DNA of 64,000 nt from Clostridia bacterium (GTDB lineage Bacteria > Bacillota > Clostridia > Oscillospirales > Acutalibacteraceae): the NCBI GenBank assembly GCA_017517135.1, contig JAFXAK010000010.1:60733-124732 (forward strand). Reading direction: 5' to 3'. Positions 52,171 to 60,008 of this stretch are shown here, piece by piece. The notes beneath the pieces are model-generated. The model was not told the DNA's origin and searched no databases. It saw only the letters and a program-made list of their open reading frames with translations. A program made the position numbers and the translations under genes. Within the stretch, counting starts at the first letter, position 1, and every line of letters begins with the position of its first letter.

Positions 52171-52199
52171 TTGATTTATTTTACTGTTAATATTATAAT
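52171..52199 (+). promoter_or_regulatory. Promoter of the GlpA-like redox operon
   Basis: TTGATT at 52171-52176 and TATAAT at 52194-52199 with a 17-bp spacer, 49 bp before ATG 52248. Confidence 0.7.
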
Positions 52200-52247
52200 A
52201 TAACTTGTTTTAATGGCTTTTGGTTTAATATTAAAGGAGATGTTTTT

Positions 52248-53681
52248 ATGTGTTTTGATGTTGCTGTTATCGGCGCAGGTGTTATCGGTGCTTTGACTGC
52301 ACGCGAGCTTGCAAAGTATAAGCTTAATATTGCACTTCTTGAAGCCACAAATGATGTTGCAATGGGTGCAAGTAAGGCAAACAGCGGTATAGTTCATGCA
52401 GGCTTTGATGCTAAACCCGGAACTCTAAAAGCAAAGCTTAATGTAAAGGGTTGTTCTATGATGCCCGCAGTTTGTGCTGATTTGTCCGTTCCGTATAAGA
52501 ATAACGGCTCACTTGTTGTTGCTTTTTCCGAAGAGGAAATGGAAACAGTAAAGAATTTGTATGACCGCGGAATTGCAAACGGTGTTCCCGGAATGAAAAT
52601 CCTTGATAAAAAGGCTCTTAAAGAGCTTGAACCGAATCTTTCAGACGAGGTATGCGGTGCTCTTGATGCTCCGAGTGCAGGTATTGTTTGTCCTTATGAG
52701 CTTACTATCGCCGCAACTGAAAATGCAGTTGTAAACGGTGTTGAATTTAAGAGAAATTGTAAGGTTGAAGCAATTTCTTTTTCAGACGGTGTATTTTCTC
52801 TTAAAACAACTCTGGGTGAAATAAAGGCAAAATACATCGTTGATGCCGCAGGTGCTTATTCTGATGAAATCGCAAAAATGATAGGCGATAACTCTGTTGA
52901 GCTTGTTATGCGCCGCGGTGAATATTTTATTCTTGACAAGGCTGTCGGTAATATGGTATCGCACACCATTTTCCAGTGTCCCTCAAAGATGGGTAAGGGT
53001 ATTCTTGTATCTCCCACAGTTGACGGTAATCTGCTTATCGGCCCCACAGCAGAGGATATAGACGAGAAAGACAACACCTCAACAACAGCAAACGGCTTGA
53101 ATACGGTTAAAACATTTTCCGTTAAATCCTGTCCTGCTGTTTCAACAAGAAATGCTATTACATCCTTTACGGGACTGAGAGCTCATCCCGTTAATGATGA
53201 CTTCACTCTCGGTGCAAGCAAGGTAAATGCACAGTTTATTCACGCTTCGGGAATAGAATCTCCCGGACTTACCTCAGCTCCCGCTATTGCTGAGTATCTT
53301 GCAGATGTTATCACAAATGCAATGGGTGAAGTTGAAAAGAATGATAGCTTCAATCCGGTAAGAGAAGAGGTTTTCCGTTTCCGTCATGCAAGTGACGAGG
53401 AAAGGGAAGCTGCTATTGCGAAAAATCCCGCATACGGCAGAATAGTATGCAGATGTGAAACAATCACAGAGGGCGAAATTATTGATGCTATCAAGGCCCC
53501 TGCAGGTGCAAGAGATGTTGACGGCGTAAAAAGACGCACAAGAGCAGGTATGGGACGCTGTCAGGGCGGCTTCTGCGGCTCAAAGGTTGTTGAAATTCTT
53601 GCACGCGAGCTTGGGTGTGAAGTTAATGAAATAACAAAGTTCGGTGCTTCTTCAAATATATTGTTTGATAAAACAAAGTAA
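52248..53681 (+). CDS. FAD-dependent glycerol-3-phosphate dehydrogenase-like protein (GlpA type)
   Basis: The 477-residue protein begins with a GAGVIGALTARELAKY FAD-binding motif, has a DAO-type fold with GIVHAGFDAKPGTLKAKLNV, and ends in a BFD-like [2Fe-2S] domain (IVCRCETITEGEI, then MGRCQGGFCGSKV). This pattern matches anaerobic GlpA, which passes electrons from glycerol-3-phosphate to GlpB/C. The downstream two genes complete a compact GlpA/GlpB-like/DUF1667 operon common in gut Firmicutes. Electron acceptor unknown. Confidence 0.85.
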   Translation: MCFDVAVIGAGVIGALTARELAKYKLNIALLEATNDVAMGASKANSGIVHAGFDAKPGTLKAKLNVKGCSMMPAVCADLSVPYKNNGSLVVAFSEEEMETVKNLYDRGIANGVPGMKILDKKALKELEPNLSDEVCGALDAPSAGIVCPYELTIAATENAVVNGVEFKRNCKVEAISFSDGVFSLKTTLGEIKAKYIVDAAGAYSDEIAKMIGDNSVELVMRRGEYFILDKAVGNMVSHTIFQCPSKMGKGILVSPTVDGNLLIGPTAEDIDEKDNTSTTANGLNTVKTFSVKSCPAVSTRNAITSFTGLRAHPVNDDFTLGASKVNAQFIHASGIESPGLTSAPAIAEYLADVITNAMGEVEKNDSFNPVREEVFRFRHASDEEREAAIAKNPAYGRIVCRCETITEGEIIDAIKAPAGARDVDGVKRRTRAGMGRCQGGFCGSKVVEILARELGCEVNEITKFGASSNILFDKTK

Positions 53682-53696
53682 CGGAGGGAAAAAGCT

Positions 53697-54953
53697 ATGT
53701 TGAATTATGATCTTGTTGTAGTAGGCGGCGGTCCTGCAGGCATGGCGGCTGCCCTCAAAGCAAAGGAATGCGGTGTTGAAAGCATTATTATTCTTGAAAG
53801 AGCCGAAACTCTCGGCGGTATTCTTGAACAGTGTATTCACACGGGCTTCGGTCTTCATTATTTCGGTGAGGAGCTGTCAGGTCCCGAATATGCTGCAAAA
53901 TTTATTGATCAGCTTGAAAATACAGATATAACAGTAAAAACAGACACAATGGTGCTTGATGTTGACGACAATAATCTTGTAACTGCAGTAAATAAGCAGG
54001 ACGGATTACTGAAAATTCAGGCAAAGGCTATTGTTCTTGCAATGGGTTGCCGTGAAAGACCGAGAGGTGCACTCGAAATTGCAGGCACAAGAGCTTCAGG
54101 TATTATGACAGCAGGTACTGCACAGAAATATGTAAATATAGACGGCTATATGCCCGGAAAAAAGGTAGTTATTCTCGGATCAGGTGATATCGGTCTTATT
54201 ATGGCAAGAAGAATGACACTTGAAGGTGCCGAGGTCAAGGTTGTTTGTGAGCTTATGCCTTATTCGGGCGGACTTACAAGAAACATTGTTCAGTGTCTTG
54301 ATGATTTCGGTATACCGCTGAAGCTCAGCACAACTGTTGTTGAAACACACGGTAAAAACAGACTTGAGGGTGTAACAATAGCTCAGGTTGACGAGAAGCT
54401 CAGACCTATTGAATCCACAAAGGAATATATTGAGTGCGATACTCTTATGCTTTCCTGCGGTCTTATTCCCGAAAACGAGCTTACTAAAAATGTTGGTATC
54501 AGTATTGACAGAATAACAAACGGTGCAGTTGTTGACGAAATGCGTCAGACAGACCATAAAGGTGTTTTTGCATGCGGTAATGTTCTGCATGTACACGACC
54601 TTGTTGACTATGTTACTCTTGAAGCTCAGCTTGCAGGTGAGGGTGCTGCTCAATACATACTCTCGGATTGTGCAAAAGAAACAGAGTATGTAAGCCCTAA
54701 AACAGGTAACGGTGTAAGATATCTTGTACCTCAGAAGGTCAATATCAAAAACGGAAATGATGTCAAGCTCTATTTCAGAGTAGGTCAGATCTATAAAAAT
54801 GCAAGAGTTGTTCTTGAATGTGACGGAGAAATTATTTCTTCCAAGAAAAAAGTAAAGCTCGCTCCGGGTGAAATGGAAAATGTTGTAATTCCCGCTGCAA
54901 CTCTTGCTAAAATGAATTCAGACAGCACGATTACCGTAAGAGTGGAGGAATAA
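53697..54953 (+). CDS. FAD/NAD(P)-dependent oxidoreductase of the GlpA operon
   Basis: A 418-residue two-dinucleotide-binding-domain flavoprotein with GGGPAGMAAALKAKE at the N-terminus and an internal VVILGSGDIGLIMARRM. GACGNVLHVHDLVDYV is an FAD-binding segment. It is 15 bp downstream of the GlpA-like gene and 4 bp upstream of the DUF1667 gene, so the three products likely form one complex. The C-terminal 80 residues are beta-rich. Confidence 0.85.
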   Translation: MLNYDLVVVGGGPAGMAAALKAKECGVESIIILERAETLGGILEQCIHTGFGLHYFGEELSGPEYAAKFIDQLENTDITVKTDTMVLDVDDNNLVTAVNKQDGLLKIQAKAIVLAMGCRERPRGALEIAGTRASGIMTAGTAQKYVNIDGYMPGKKVVILGSGDIGLIMARRMTLEGAEVKVVCELMPYSGGLTRNIVQCLDDFGIPLKLSTTVVETHGKNRLEGVTIAQVDEKLRPIESTKEYIECDTLMLSCGLIPENELTKNVGISIDRITNGAVVDEMRQTDHKGVFACGNVLHVHDLVDYVTLEAQLAGEGAAQYILSDCAKETEYVSPKTGNGVRYLVPQKVNIKNGNDVKLYFRVGQIYKNARVVLECDGEIISSKKKVKLAPGEMENVVIPAATLAKMNSDSTITVRVEE

Positions 54954-54957
54954 TAAG

Positions 54958-55311
54958 ATGAAAAGAGAATTAACTTGTGTTGCTTGCCCTCTCGGTTGCC
55001 CTATTGTTGTTGAGTTTGAAGGCAGCGAGGTTATAAGCGTAACGGGAAATACCTGTAAGCGCGGAGACACATATGCCAGAACAGAGATAGTAAATCCCAC
55101 CCGTTCACTTACCTCGTCAGTTAAGGTAAACGGCGGTGTGCATCCCGTTGTCCCTGTAAAGTCAGATAAGCCCGTACCCAAGGATATGCTTTTTGAGTGT
55201 ATGAAGGTTATAAACTCCGTGTCAGTTGATGCTCCCGTTAAACTCGGACAGGTTATAATCGAGAACATTCTTGATACAGGTGCGAATATTGTTGCAACCA
55301 ATAATGATTGA
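54958..55311 (+). CDS. DUF1667 protein with a cysteine cluster
   Basis: A 117-residue DUF1667 family protein, probably a metal or Fe-S binding subunit: CVACPLGC at 7-14 (C-x2-C-x3-C) and CKRGDTYA near 33. It is the third gene of the GlpA-like operon; the trio occurs together in many anaerobic Firmicutes, so it is an expected component rather than a new one. GH29 follows after 14 bp, possibly with read-through. Confidence 0.85.
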   Translation: MKRELTCVACPLGCPIVVEFEGSEVISVTGNTCKRGDTYARTEIVNPTRSLTSSVKVNGGVHPVVPVKSDKPVPKDMLFECMKVINSVSVDAPVKLGQVIIENILDTGANIVATNND

Positions 55312-55325
55312 AAGGATTTATCCTT

Positions 55326-56729
55326 ATGAAAAAAGCCTATGAGCTTGCTTGTGAAGCAAAGCCTACTGCCCGTCAGATTGAATGGCAGCAAACAGAATTT
55401 TATGCTCTTATAAGCTACGGTATGCCCGTGTTTACGGGTAAGCAGTACGGTGACGGCTTTACGCCGCCCACTGTTTTCTGGCCCGAGGAAATGAACACCG
55501 ATTTGTGGTGTGAAACAGCCGTTAAAGCGGGAATGAATGGTATTGTTTTTACTTGTAAGCATTATGACGGTTTTTGTCTTTGGCCTACTGCATTTACGGA
55601 TTACAGTATAAAAAATTCCAACTGGCTTGACGGTGACGGAGACCTTGTAAAAATGGTTGCCGAGTCCTGCAAAAAGTACGGACTGAAATTCGGTGTATAT
55701 ATTGCTCCGTGGGACAGACATGAAAAGTCCTACGGAAGCGGTAAGGAATATGACGATTATTTTTGTAACCTGCTGACAGAGCTTCTGAGTAATTACGGTG
55801 ATATTTTCTGTGTCTGGCTTGACGGTGTCTGCGGTGCAGACGAAAGAAAGGTGCAGAAATATGACTGGGGCAGATATTATAAGCTTATCCGTGAGCTTCA
55901 GCCGAATGCCGTAATTTCTTTCAGAGGTCCTGATGTAAGATGGTGCGGTAATGAAAAAGGCGTTACCAGACAGCAGGAGTGGAGCAGTGTGCCTGCATAT
56001 CTCGGTGTCAATGAAGACGGAGAGCGTGCAGGAACTCCTCCAAAAAAGCAGTCACAGCTTATGTCACTTGATATAGGTAGCAGAAAAGCAATAAAAAAGG
56101 ATACTGAATTTATATGGTATCCCTGTGAGGTTTCCGTGCCGTTGCATGACAGCTGGTTTTTTGATGAAAATGAAAAATATTCAGCCAAAACAAAGGATAA
56201 GCTGCTCAAGCTCTATTACAGAACAGTCGGCAACAATTCCTGCCTTATGTTGGGACTCGCACCCAATAAGAGGGGAGAGTTTGACGATGTTGATAATCAG
56301 ATACTCTCTGCATTCGGATATGATTTAAAGGTTATGTTCGGATATAATCTTCTCACCGAATGTGTTGATATCACAGCATCAAGCGAATTAAGCCCCTTGT
56401 ACAGTGCAGAGAACTGCAAAACCAAAGAACTCTCAAAATGCTGGCGGCCTGCCGAAAACGACAAAAAGCCCGAAATTATCGTAACACTTAACGAAGACGA
56501 TATTTTTGATAAGATTGTCCTTTCGGAGAACATCATAAACGGTCAGCATGTTGAAGAATTTGAAATCTTTTATCTTACCGAGAAAGGCAAGTGGAAGAAG
56601 CTTTACGAGGGAAATCTGATAGGCTATAAACACATCTGCTGTGTCGAAGCCACGAAAACTCAGAAACTCAAATTTGTTTTCAACGAATACAGAACATATT
56701 TAGAAATCAGCCACATATCCATAAATTAA
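55326..56729 (+). CDS. Alpha-L-fucosidase, GH29 family
   Basis: A 467-residue GH29 enzyme. The N-terminal part of the barrel has CKHYDGFCLWPT, KFGVYIAPWDRHE and the nucleophile D166 in CVWLDGVCG. The C-terminal 110 residues are a beta-sandwich similar to F5/8-type carbohydrate-binding modules (ITASSELSPL, KCWRPAEND). No signal peptide is visible. ATG 55326 is chosen; the in-frame start at 55308 lies within the DUF1667 end. It would release fucose from imported host or plant glycans. Confidence 0.88.
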   Translation: MKKAYELACEAKPTARQIEWQQTEFYALISYGMPVFTGKQYGDGFTPPTVFWPEEMNTDLWCETAVKAGMNGIVFTCKHYDGFCLWPTAFTDYSIKNSNWLDGDGDLVKMVAESCKKYGLKFGVYIAPWDRHEKSYGSGKEYDDYFCNLLTELLSNYGDIFCVWLDGVCGADERKVQKYDWGRYYKLIRELQPNAVISFRGPDVRWCGNEKGVTRQQEWSSVPAYLGVNEDGERAGTPPKKQSQLMSLDIGSRKAIKKDTEFIWYPCEVSVPLHDSWFFDENEKYSAKTKDKLLKLYYRTVGNNSCLMLGLAPNKRGEFDDVDNQILSAFGYDLKVMFGYNLLTECVDITASSELSPLYSAENCKTKELSKCWRPAENDKKPEIIVTLNEDDIFDKIVLSENIINGQHVEEFEIFYLTEKGKWKKLYEGNLIGYKHICCVEATKTQKLKFVFNEYRTYLEISHISIN

Positions 56730-56732
56730 ATT

Positions 56733-56785
56733 AAAAACTTGACAAAAGCAGCATTGTTATATATAATGCTTTTGTCAAGTTTTTT
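56733..56785 (+). terminator. Terminator hairpin carrying the promoter of the tRNA-like array
   Basis: AAAAACTTGACAAAAGCA (56733-56750) pairs with TGCTTTTGTCAAGTTTTT (56767-56784). The same hairpin includes TTGACA at 56739-56744 and TATAAT at 56762-56767, a perfect consensus with 17-bp spacing. It can end GH29 transcription and start the downstream tRNA transcript. Confidence 0.85.
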
Positions 56786-56809
56786 AGACCAAAAATAAAA
56801 CATAAGTTT

Positions 56810-56860
56810 GGGGTATTAGCTCAGCTGGGAGCCCAAGGCACTCAGAAACGTACCCCACCA
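56810..56860 (+). ncRNA. Miniature tRNA-like element 1
   Basis: GGGGTAT (56810-56816) pairs with GTACCCC (56850-56856), followed by discriminator A and CCA (56858-56860). A D-arm GCTC-AGCTGG-GAGC follows the usual TA. The 17 nt 56833-56849 between D arm and acceptor contain no anticodon or TTCGA T loop. At 51 nt it is too short for a normal tRNA. See findings. Confidence 0.6.
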
Positions 56861-56899
56861 AAAACTTAATAAATAAATTACTCAGTATGCCCTTTTTAT

Positions 56900-56949
56900 G
56901 GGGGCGTAGCTCAGCTGGGAGCCCAAGGCACTCAGAAACGCACCCACCA
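56900..56949 (+). ncRNA. Miniature tRNA-like element 2
   Basis: Same design as element 1 and 90 bp after it: GGGGGCG (56900-56906) pairs with CGCACCC (56939-56945; six of seven pairs), with A and CCA at 56946-56949 and the identical D arm and 17-nt middle. Its first 22 nt are identical to the following tRNA-Ala. It is not a functional standard tRNA. Confidence 0.6.
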
Positions 56950-56987
56950 AAAACTTAATAAATAAATTACTCAGTGTGCCCTTATAT

Positions 56988-57063
<76 letters not shown>

Positions 57064-57065
57064 CA

Positions 57066-57090
57066 GCACACTGAGTAATTATTTTTTTTT
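57066..57090 (+). terminator. Right arm of a long inverted repeat around tRNA-Ala, with T-run
   Basis: GCACACTGAGTAATT (57066-57080) is the exact complement of AATTACTCAGTGTGC (56965-56979), upstream of the tRNA, and near-exact for 56876-56890. It is followed by T9. A transcript could fold with the tRNA in the loop and stop here. Confidence 0.65.
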
Positions 57091-57091
57091 G

Positions 57092-57117
57092 CCCGCTTTT
57101 AAGTGGGTGTTTTTTTG
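57092..57117 (+). terminator. Second terminator after tRNA-Ala
   Basis: CCCGCTT (57092-57098) pairs with AAGTGGG (57101-57107), followed by a T-rich run. The remaining gap to 57283 holds only a -10-like TATAAT at 57253-57258. Confidence 0.75.
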
Positions 57118-57283
57118 TTGGGTTACTACTTTGAGTTTGTTGAAATGTTAATATGTTTATGATATAGTTTTGTAGAAGACTTCAATAAAGAGCAGTTTGT
57201 TTTTTATGCAACAAAAGGTTAATTTTATCAAGTAAACTTTATTGATATGATATATAATGAAAATGCAGAAAAGAGGTTGAGCT

Positions 57284-58135
57284 ATGGAAACTTTAAATAA
57301 TATTCAAAATGCCATTGATTATATCGAAAATAATTTGTGTGAACATATTTCTATTGATAATATTGCAAATGAAGCTTGTATGTCCACATCAAGTTTTCGC
57401 CGTTGTTTTTTATCTTTGTGTGGTATTACTGTTGGCGAATATATTCGATTAAGAAGGTTAACGCTTGCAGGAAAAGAAATAATATCATCAAACAAAAAGA
57501 TTGTAGATATAGCGTTTAAATATGGCTATGAATCTCATGAAAGTTTTTCAAGAGCTTTTTTGCGTTTCCATAATGTTTCTCCTTTATCGGCGCGCAGTTT
57601 GGGAGAAATTAATGTGTTTTCCAAAATTTCTGTTGAATCTATTTTAGGAGGTAACGAGAAAATGGCTACGAATTGGTTCTTTCAAAGTGAGAATTCGATT
57701 TGCAATTTCAGAAGTGCAGGAGTGTTGATTCATAATGGAAGAATTTTAGTACAAAGAGAAAAAGGTGGCAAAGAATATGCTTTGCCTGGTGGTCTTGTTT
57801 TGCAAGGCGAAACCGCAGAACAAGCTGTTATCAGGCGCTACAAAGAAGAAGCAAATATTGAAATTATATGCGAAAAATTGATTTGGGTAGAAGAATCATT
57901 TTGGGAATGGAATAATAAAAAAACTCATTCAATTTGTTTTTATCATTTGGTCAACCTGAAGAATAAAGATTTTGTTCCAAATAACAAGTTCATTTGTCAG
58001 GCGGAAAACAATAACGTGGAATATGGTTGGATTGAAATAAAAGAATTAAATAATTTAATTATATATCCATCATTTATAAAGACAGAAGTAAAAAATATTA
58101 CAAATAGTGTTAAACACTTTGTTACGCAAGACTAA
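57284..58135 (+). CDS. AraC-family HTH fused to a NUDIX hydrolase domain
   Basis: The 283-residue protein has an AraC/XylS double HTH domain in residues 1-105 (ISIDNIANEACMSTSSFRR, then AFKYGYESHESFSRAF) joined to a NUDIX domain in about 135-275. The NUDIX box at 170-192 reads G-x5-E-x7-R-R-Y-K-E-E, with the catalytic E-E kept but the usual second Glu and the Gly replaced by Arg and Asn. A strong internal ribosome-binding site precedes M127. The region is AT-rich compared with the surrounding housekeeping genes, suggesting transfer. The ligand is unknown. Confidence 0.85.
   Translation: METLNNIQNAIDYIENNLCEHISIDNIANEACMSTSSFRRCFLSLCGITVGEYIRLRRLTLAGKEIISSNKKIVDIAFKYGYESHESFSRAFLRFHNVSPLSARSLGEINVFSKISVESILGGNEKMATNWFFQSENSICNFRSAGVLIHNGRILVQREKGGKEYALPGGLVLQGETAEQAVIRRYKEEANIEIICEKLIWVEESFWEWNNKKTHSICFYHLVNLKNKDFVPNNKFICQAENNNVEYGWIEIKELNNLIIYPSFIKTEVKNITNSVKHFVTQD
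57646..57664 (+). promoter_or_regulatory. Internal ribosome-binding site and start of the NUDIX part
   Basis: AGGAGGT at 57646-57652 lies 10 bp before the in-frame ATG 57662 (M127). The site is translated as LGGNEK. It could yield a free 157-residue NUDIX protein in addition to the fusion. Confidence 0.55.
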
Positions 58136-58142
58136 AAAAATC

Positions 58143-58175
58143 ATCCTCCCCGTAGCTATACACTACGAGGAGGAT
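58143..58175. terminator. Bidirectional terminator at the element edge
   Basis: ATCCTCC and CGTAG pair with CTACG and GGAGGAT around a CTATACA loop, with A-rich and T-rich flanks. It ends both the AraC-NUDIX and the recombinase genes, and probably lies near attL. Confidence 0.8.
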
Positions 58176-58179
58176 TTAT

Positions 58180-59775
58180 TTACGCCACCTTATCTAATCC
58201 ATCAATAAACTGCTCAAAGTCAATATTAAACTCAACTTTTAGCTTGTAACCTCTGCAAACATCAACCCGTTTAATCAGGCAATTCACAATCATTTTCTTC
58301 TTTTCAAAGCTCGCTTCATCATAAAGCTCTGCCCAAGAAATCAGTTCATCAAAGCTGTCGGATAAGTTTTTGAGTACACTCTCATTGTCAGCAACATCTC
58401 TTTCTGCATCGGTAACTAAATCAAAAAGCCTACTGCACTCTTTCTCTGATTCTGTAATCAGCTCTGAAAGAGTATCAGCCGAAAAAGAGCTTTCACCTTT
58501 GATAGCCTTAATAACCTCGGATTTCAGTATAGTGAGATTTTCAAACTCTTTATTGTAATCTGCTTTCAGCATATTCAGTCTTGCTTTTCTCACTTCAAGT
58601 TCATCAGCATAACGGAGCTTGATTACATCAGATTTTGATACACCTTTCATCTTACTGAAAATATCACGGACAATTTCATCAATTAAATCATCAAGAATAT
58701 GAAGTGTATAACCCGACTGACCGTTACACTCCGTCTGCTTTCTGCTTTTTCCGTAGCATGCATATCTGATGCGTTTTGTTGTATCAACAGTTCCGTCTTT
58801 TCTTTTGCGGTATCTACCGCTTGTTGTAAGATTAAGCCTTGAGCCGCAATGCCCACAGTAAACCTTGCCGGAGATAAGGGATTTCCCTTTAGTGTTAAGG
58901 GGAACAGTGGGATTGTCTTTCTTTCTGCTTGAACGCTCTTTCATAATCATCATAGCTCTTTCAAACTGTTCAGGCGGAATTATCTGTAGTTCAGGTATAA
59001 CCTCGGAACGAGCCTCTCCACTGCGGAGAACACCTGTATAGGTGAGATTACATAGAATCCCTCTTATAGTAGCCTCGTGCCACATTTTACCCGTCCTTGC
59101 TCTGTAGCCGTTGTTATTCAGCCACGTTGTAATTCTGTGTGCACCGTAACCCTCTTGTGTGTACTTATCAAAGATAATCTTAACAACAATAGCTTCATTG
59201 GGATTTACTTTTAAATCATAAAGCTCGTGTTTTCTTTTGTTGAATCTGCCGCTTTTTACAAGGTCGTATCCAAAGGCGGCAACGCCGCCCTTGAAATGAC
59301 CTGCCTCAACTAACTGACCAAGGCTTGTTTTTGTTCTGACAGAAGTTTTTTCACTTTCACCGTCAGCCTGCCAAAAGCGTATATAGTTCAAGAGCTTATC
59401 AATGTGATTATCAAATCTTTGTTCACCCTCTTGGGTGCTCCAAACCTCGATACCATTTTTAACAAACCATTCAACAACGAAAGGTGTTTCATCTGCGATT
59501 CTGCCTATACGGTCAAACATAAACACAAGCAGAATATCAAACTTTTTCTTTCTCGCATGGTCCTTTATTATTTGAATTTTATCTCGGTTTTTAGCTCGCA
59601 CCTTATGACCGGAAACACCATCCTCTTGCTCTTCATAAACAATCTCCCAACCCATTTCACTTGCAAATTTATGACAAGCCTTTCTCTGCATTGGGATATC
59701 CGCTTCATTGTTGCTGTCATAATCAACCTGCTTGCCTGTTGAAACTCGGTACAGACAGCACACTCGTTTTGACAT
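58180..59775 (-). CDS. Large serine recombinase, site-specific integrase
   Basis: The 531-residue protein has a resolvase domain (about 1-150; YRVSTGKQ with the nucleophile Ser12, VFMFDRIGR), a recombinase domain (about 175-285; NNNGYRARTGKMWHEATIRGIL), and a zinc-ribbon (VYCGHCGSRL … YACYGKSRKQ) with a coiled-coil region. It integrates and excises the element by strand exchange at att sites. It is at the left edge next to tRNA-Ala and AraC-NUDIX. The start codon shares bases with the stop of the preceding gene. Confidence 0.93.
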   Translation of the reverse strand: MSKRVCCLYRVSTGKQVDYDSNNEADIPMQRKACHKFASEMGWEIVYEEQEDGVSGHKVRAKNRDKIQIIKDHARKKKFDILLVFMFDRIGRIADETPFVVEWFVKNGIEVWSTQEGEQRFDNHIDKLLNYIRFWQADGESEKTSVRTKTSLGQLVEAGHFKGGVAAFGYDLVKSGRFNKRKHELYDLKVNPNEAIVVKIIFDKYTQEGYGAHRITTWLNNNGYRARTGKMWHEATIRGILCNLTYTGVLRSGEARSEVIPELQIIPPEQFERAMMIMKERSSRKKDNPTVPLNTKGKSLISGKVYCGHCGSRLNLTTSGRYRKRKDGTVDTTKRIRYACYGKSRKQTECNGQSGYTLHILDDLIDEIVRDIFSKMKGVSKSDVIKLRYADELEVRKARLNMLKADYNKEFENLTILKSEVIKAIKGESSFSADTLSELITESEKECSRLFDLVTDAERDVADNESVLKNLSDSFDELISWAELYDEASFEKKKMIVNCLIKRVDVCRGYKLKVEFNIDFEQFIDGLDKVA

Positions 59776-60002
59776 TAAACCGCCTCCTTGATATTTTTCT
59801 TTAGTTTAATATCATGGGCATCACTTTGTCGAATGTGTGAAGTGCCTAATAAAATTTCTTTCATCCGCGAATAGATTTCTCTGTTAGGCTTTTCGGCAAA
59901 GGTAGCAACTACCTCGTGTCCTTTAACTTTGAAGGAATATTCACCTCTGATGTCATCATCAAGATAACGGATATATGCTTTAAGAATTCCAATATATTTC
60001 AA
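59775..60002 (-). CDS. Small hypothetical protein of the mobile element
   Basis: A 75-residue protein with mixed charges (YLDDDIRGEYSFKVKGHEV and PNREIYSRMKEIL). It sits between the ParB-like and recombinase genes with a stop/start overlap. Similar small proteins accompany serine recombinases in Firmicutes mobilizable elements, perhaps as excision factors; the function is not known. Confidence 0.65.
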   Translation of the reverse strand: MKYIGILKAYIRYLDDDIRGEYSFKVKGHEVVATFAEKPNREIYSRMKEILLGTSHIRQSDAHDIKLKKNIKEAV

Positions 60003-60008
60003 TACGCA

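Noticed and set aside
54918-55721. 267-residue minus-strand frame over the DUF1667 and GH29 genes
   Set aside because: It is antisense to two well supported genes, has no ribosome-binding site and no recognisable domain.
56810-56949. Two additional complete tRNA genes
   Set aside because: The units lack anticodon and T arms and are only 50-51 nt, so they cannot be annotated as functional tRNAs.
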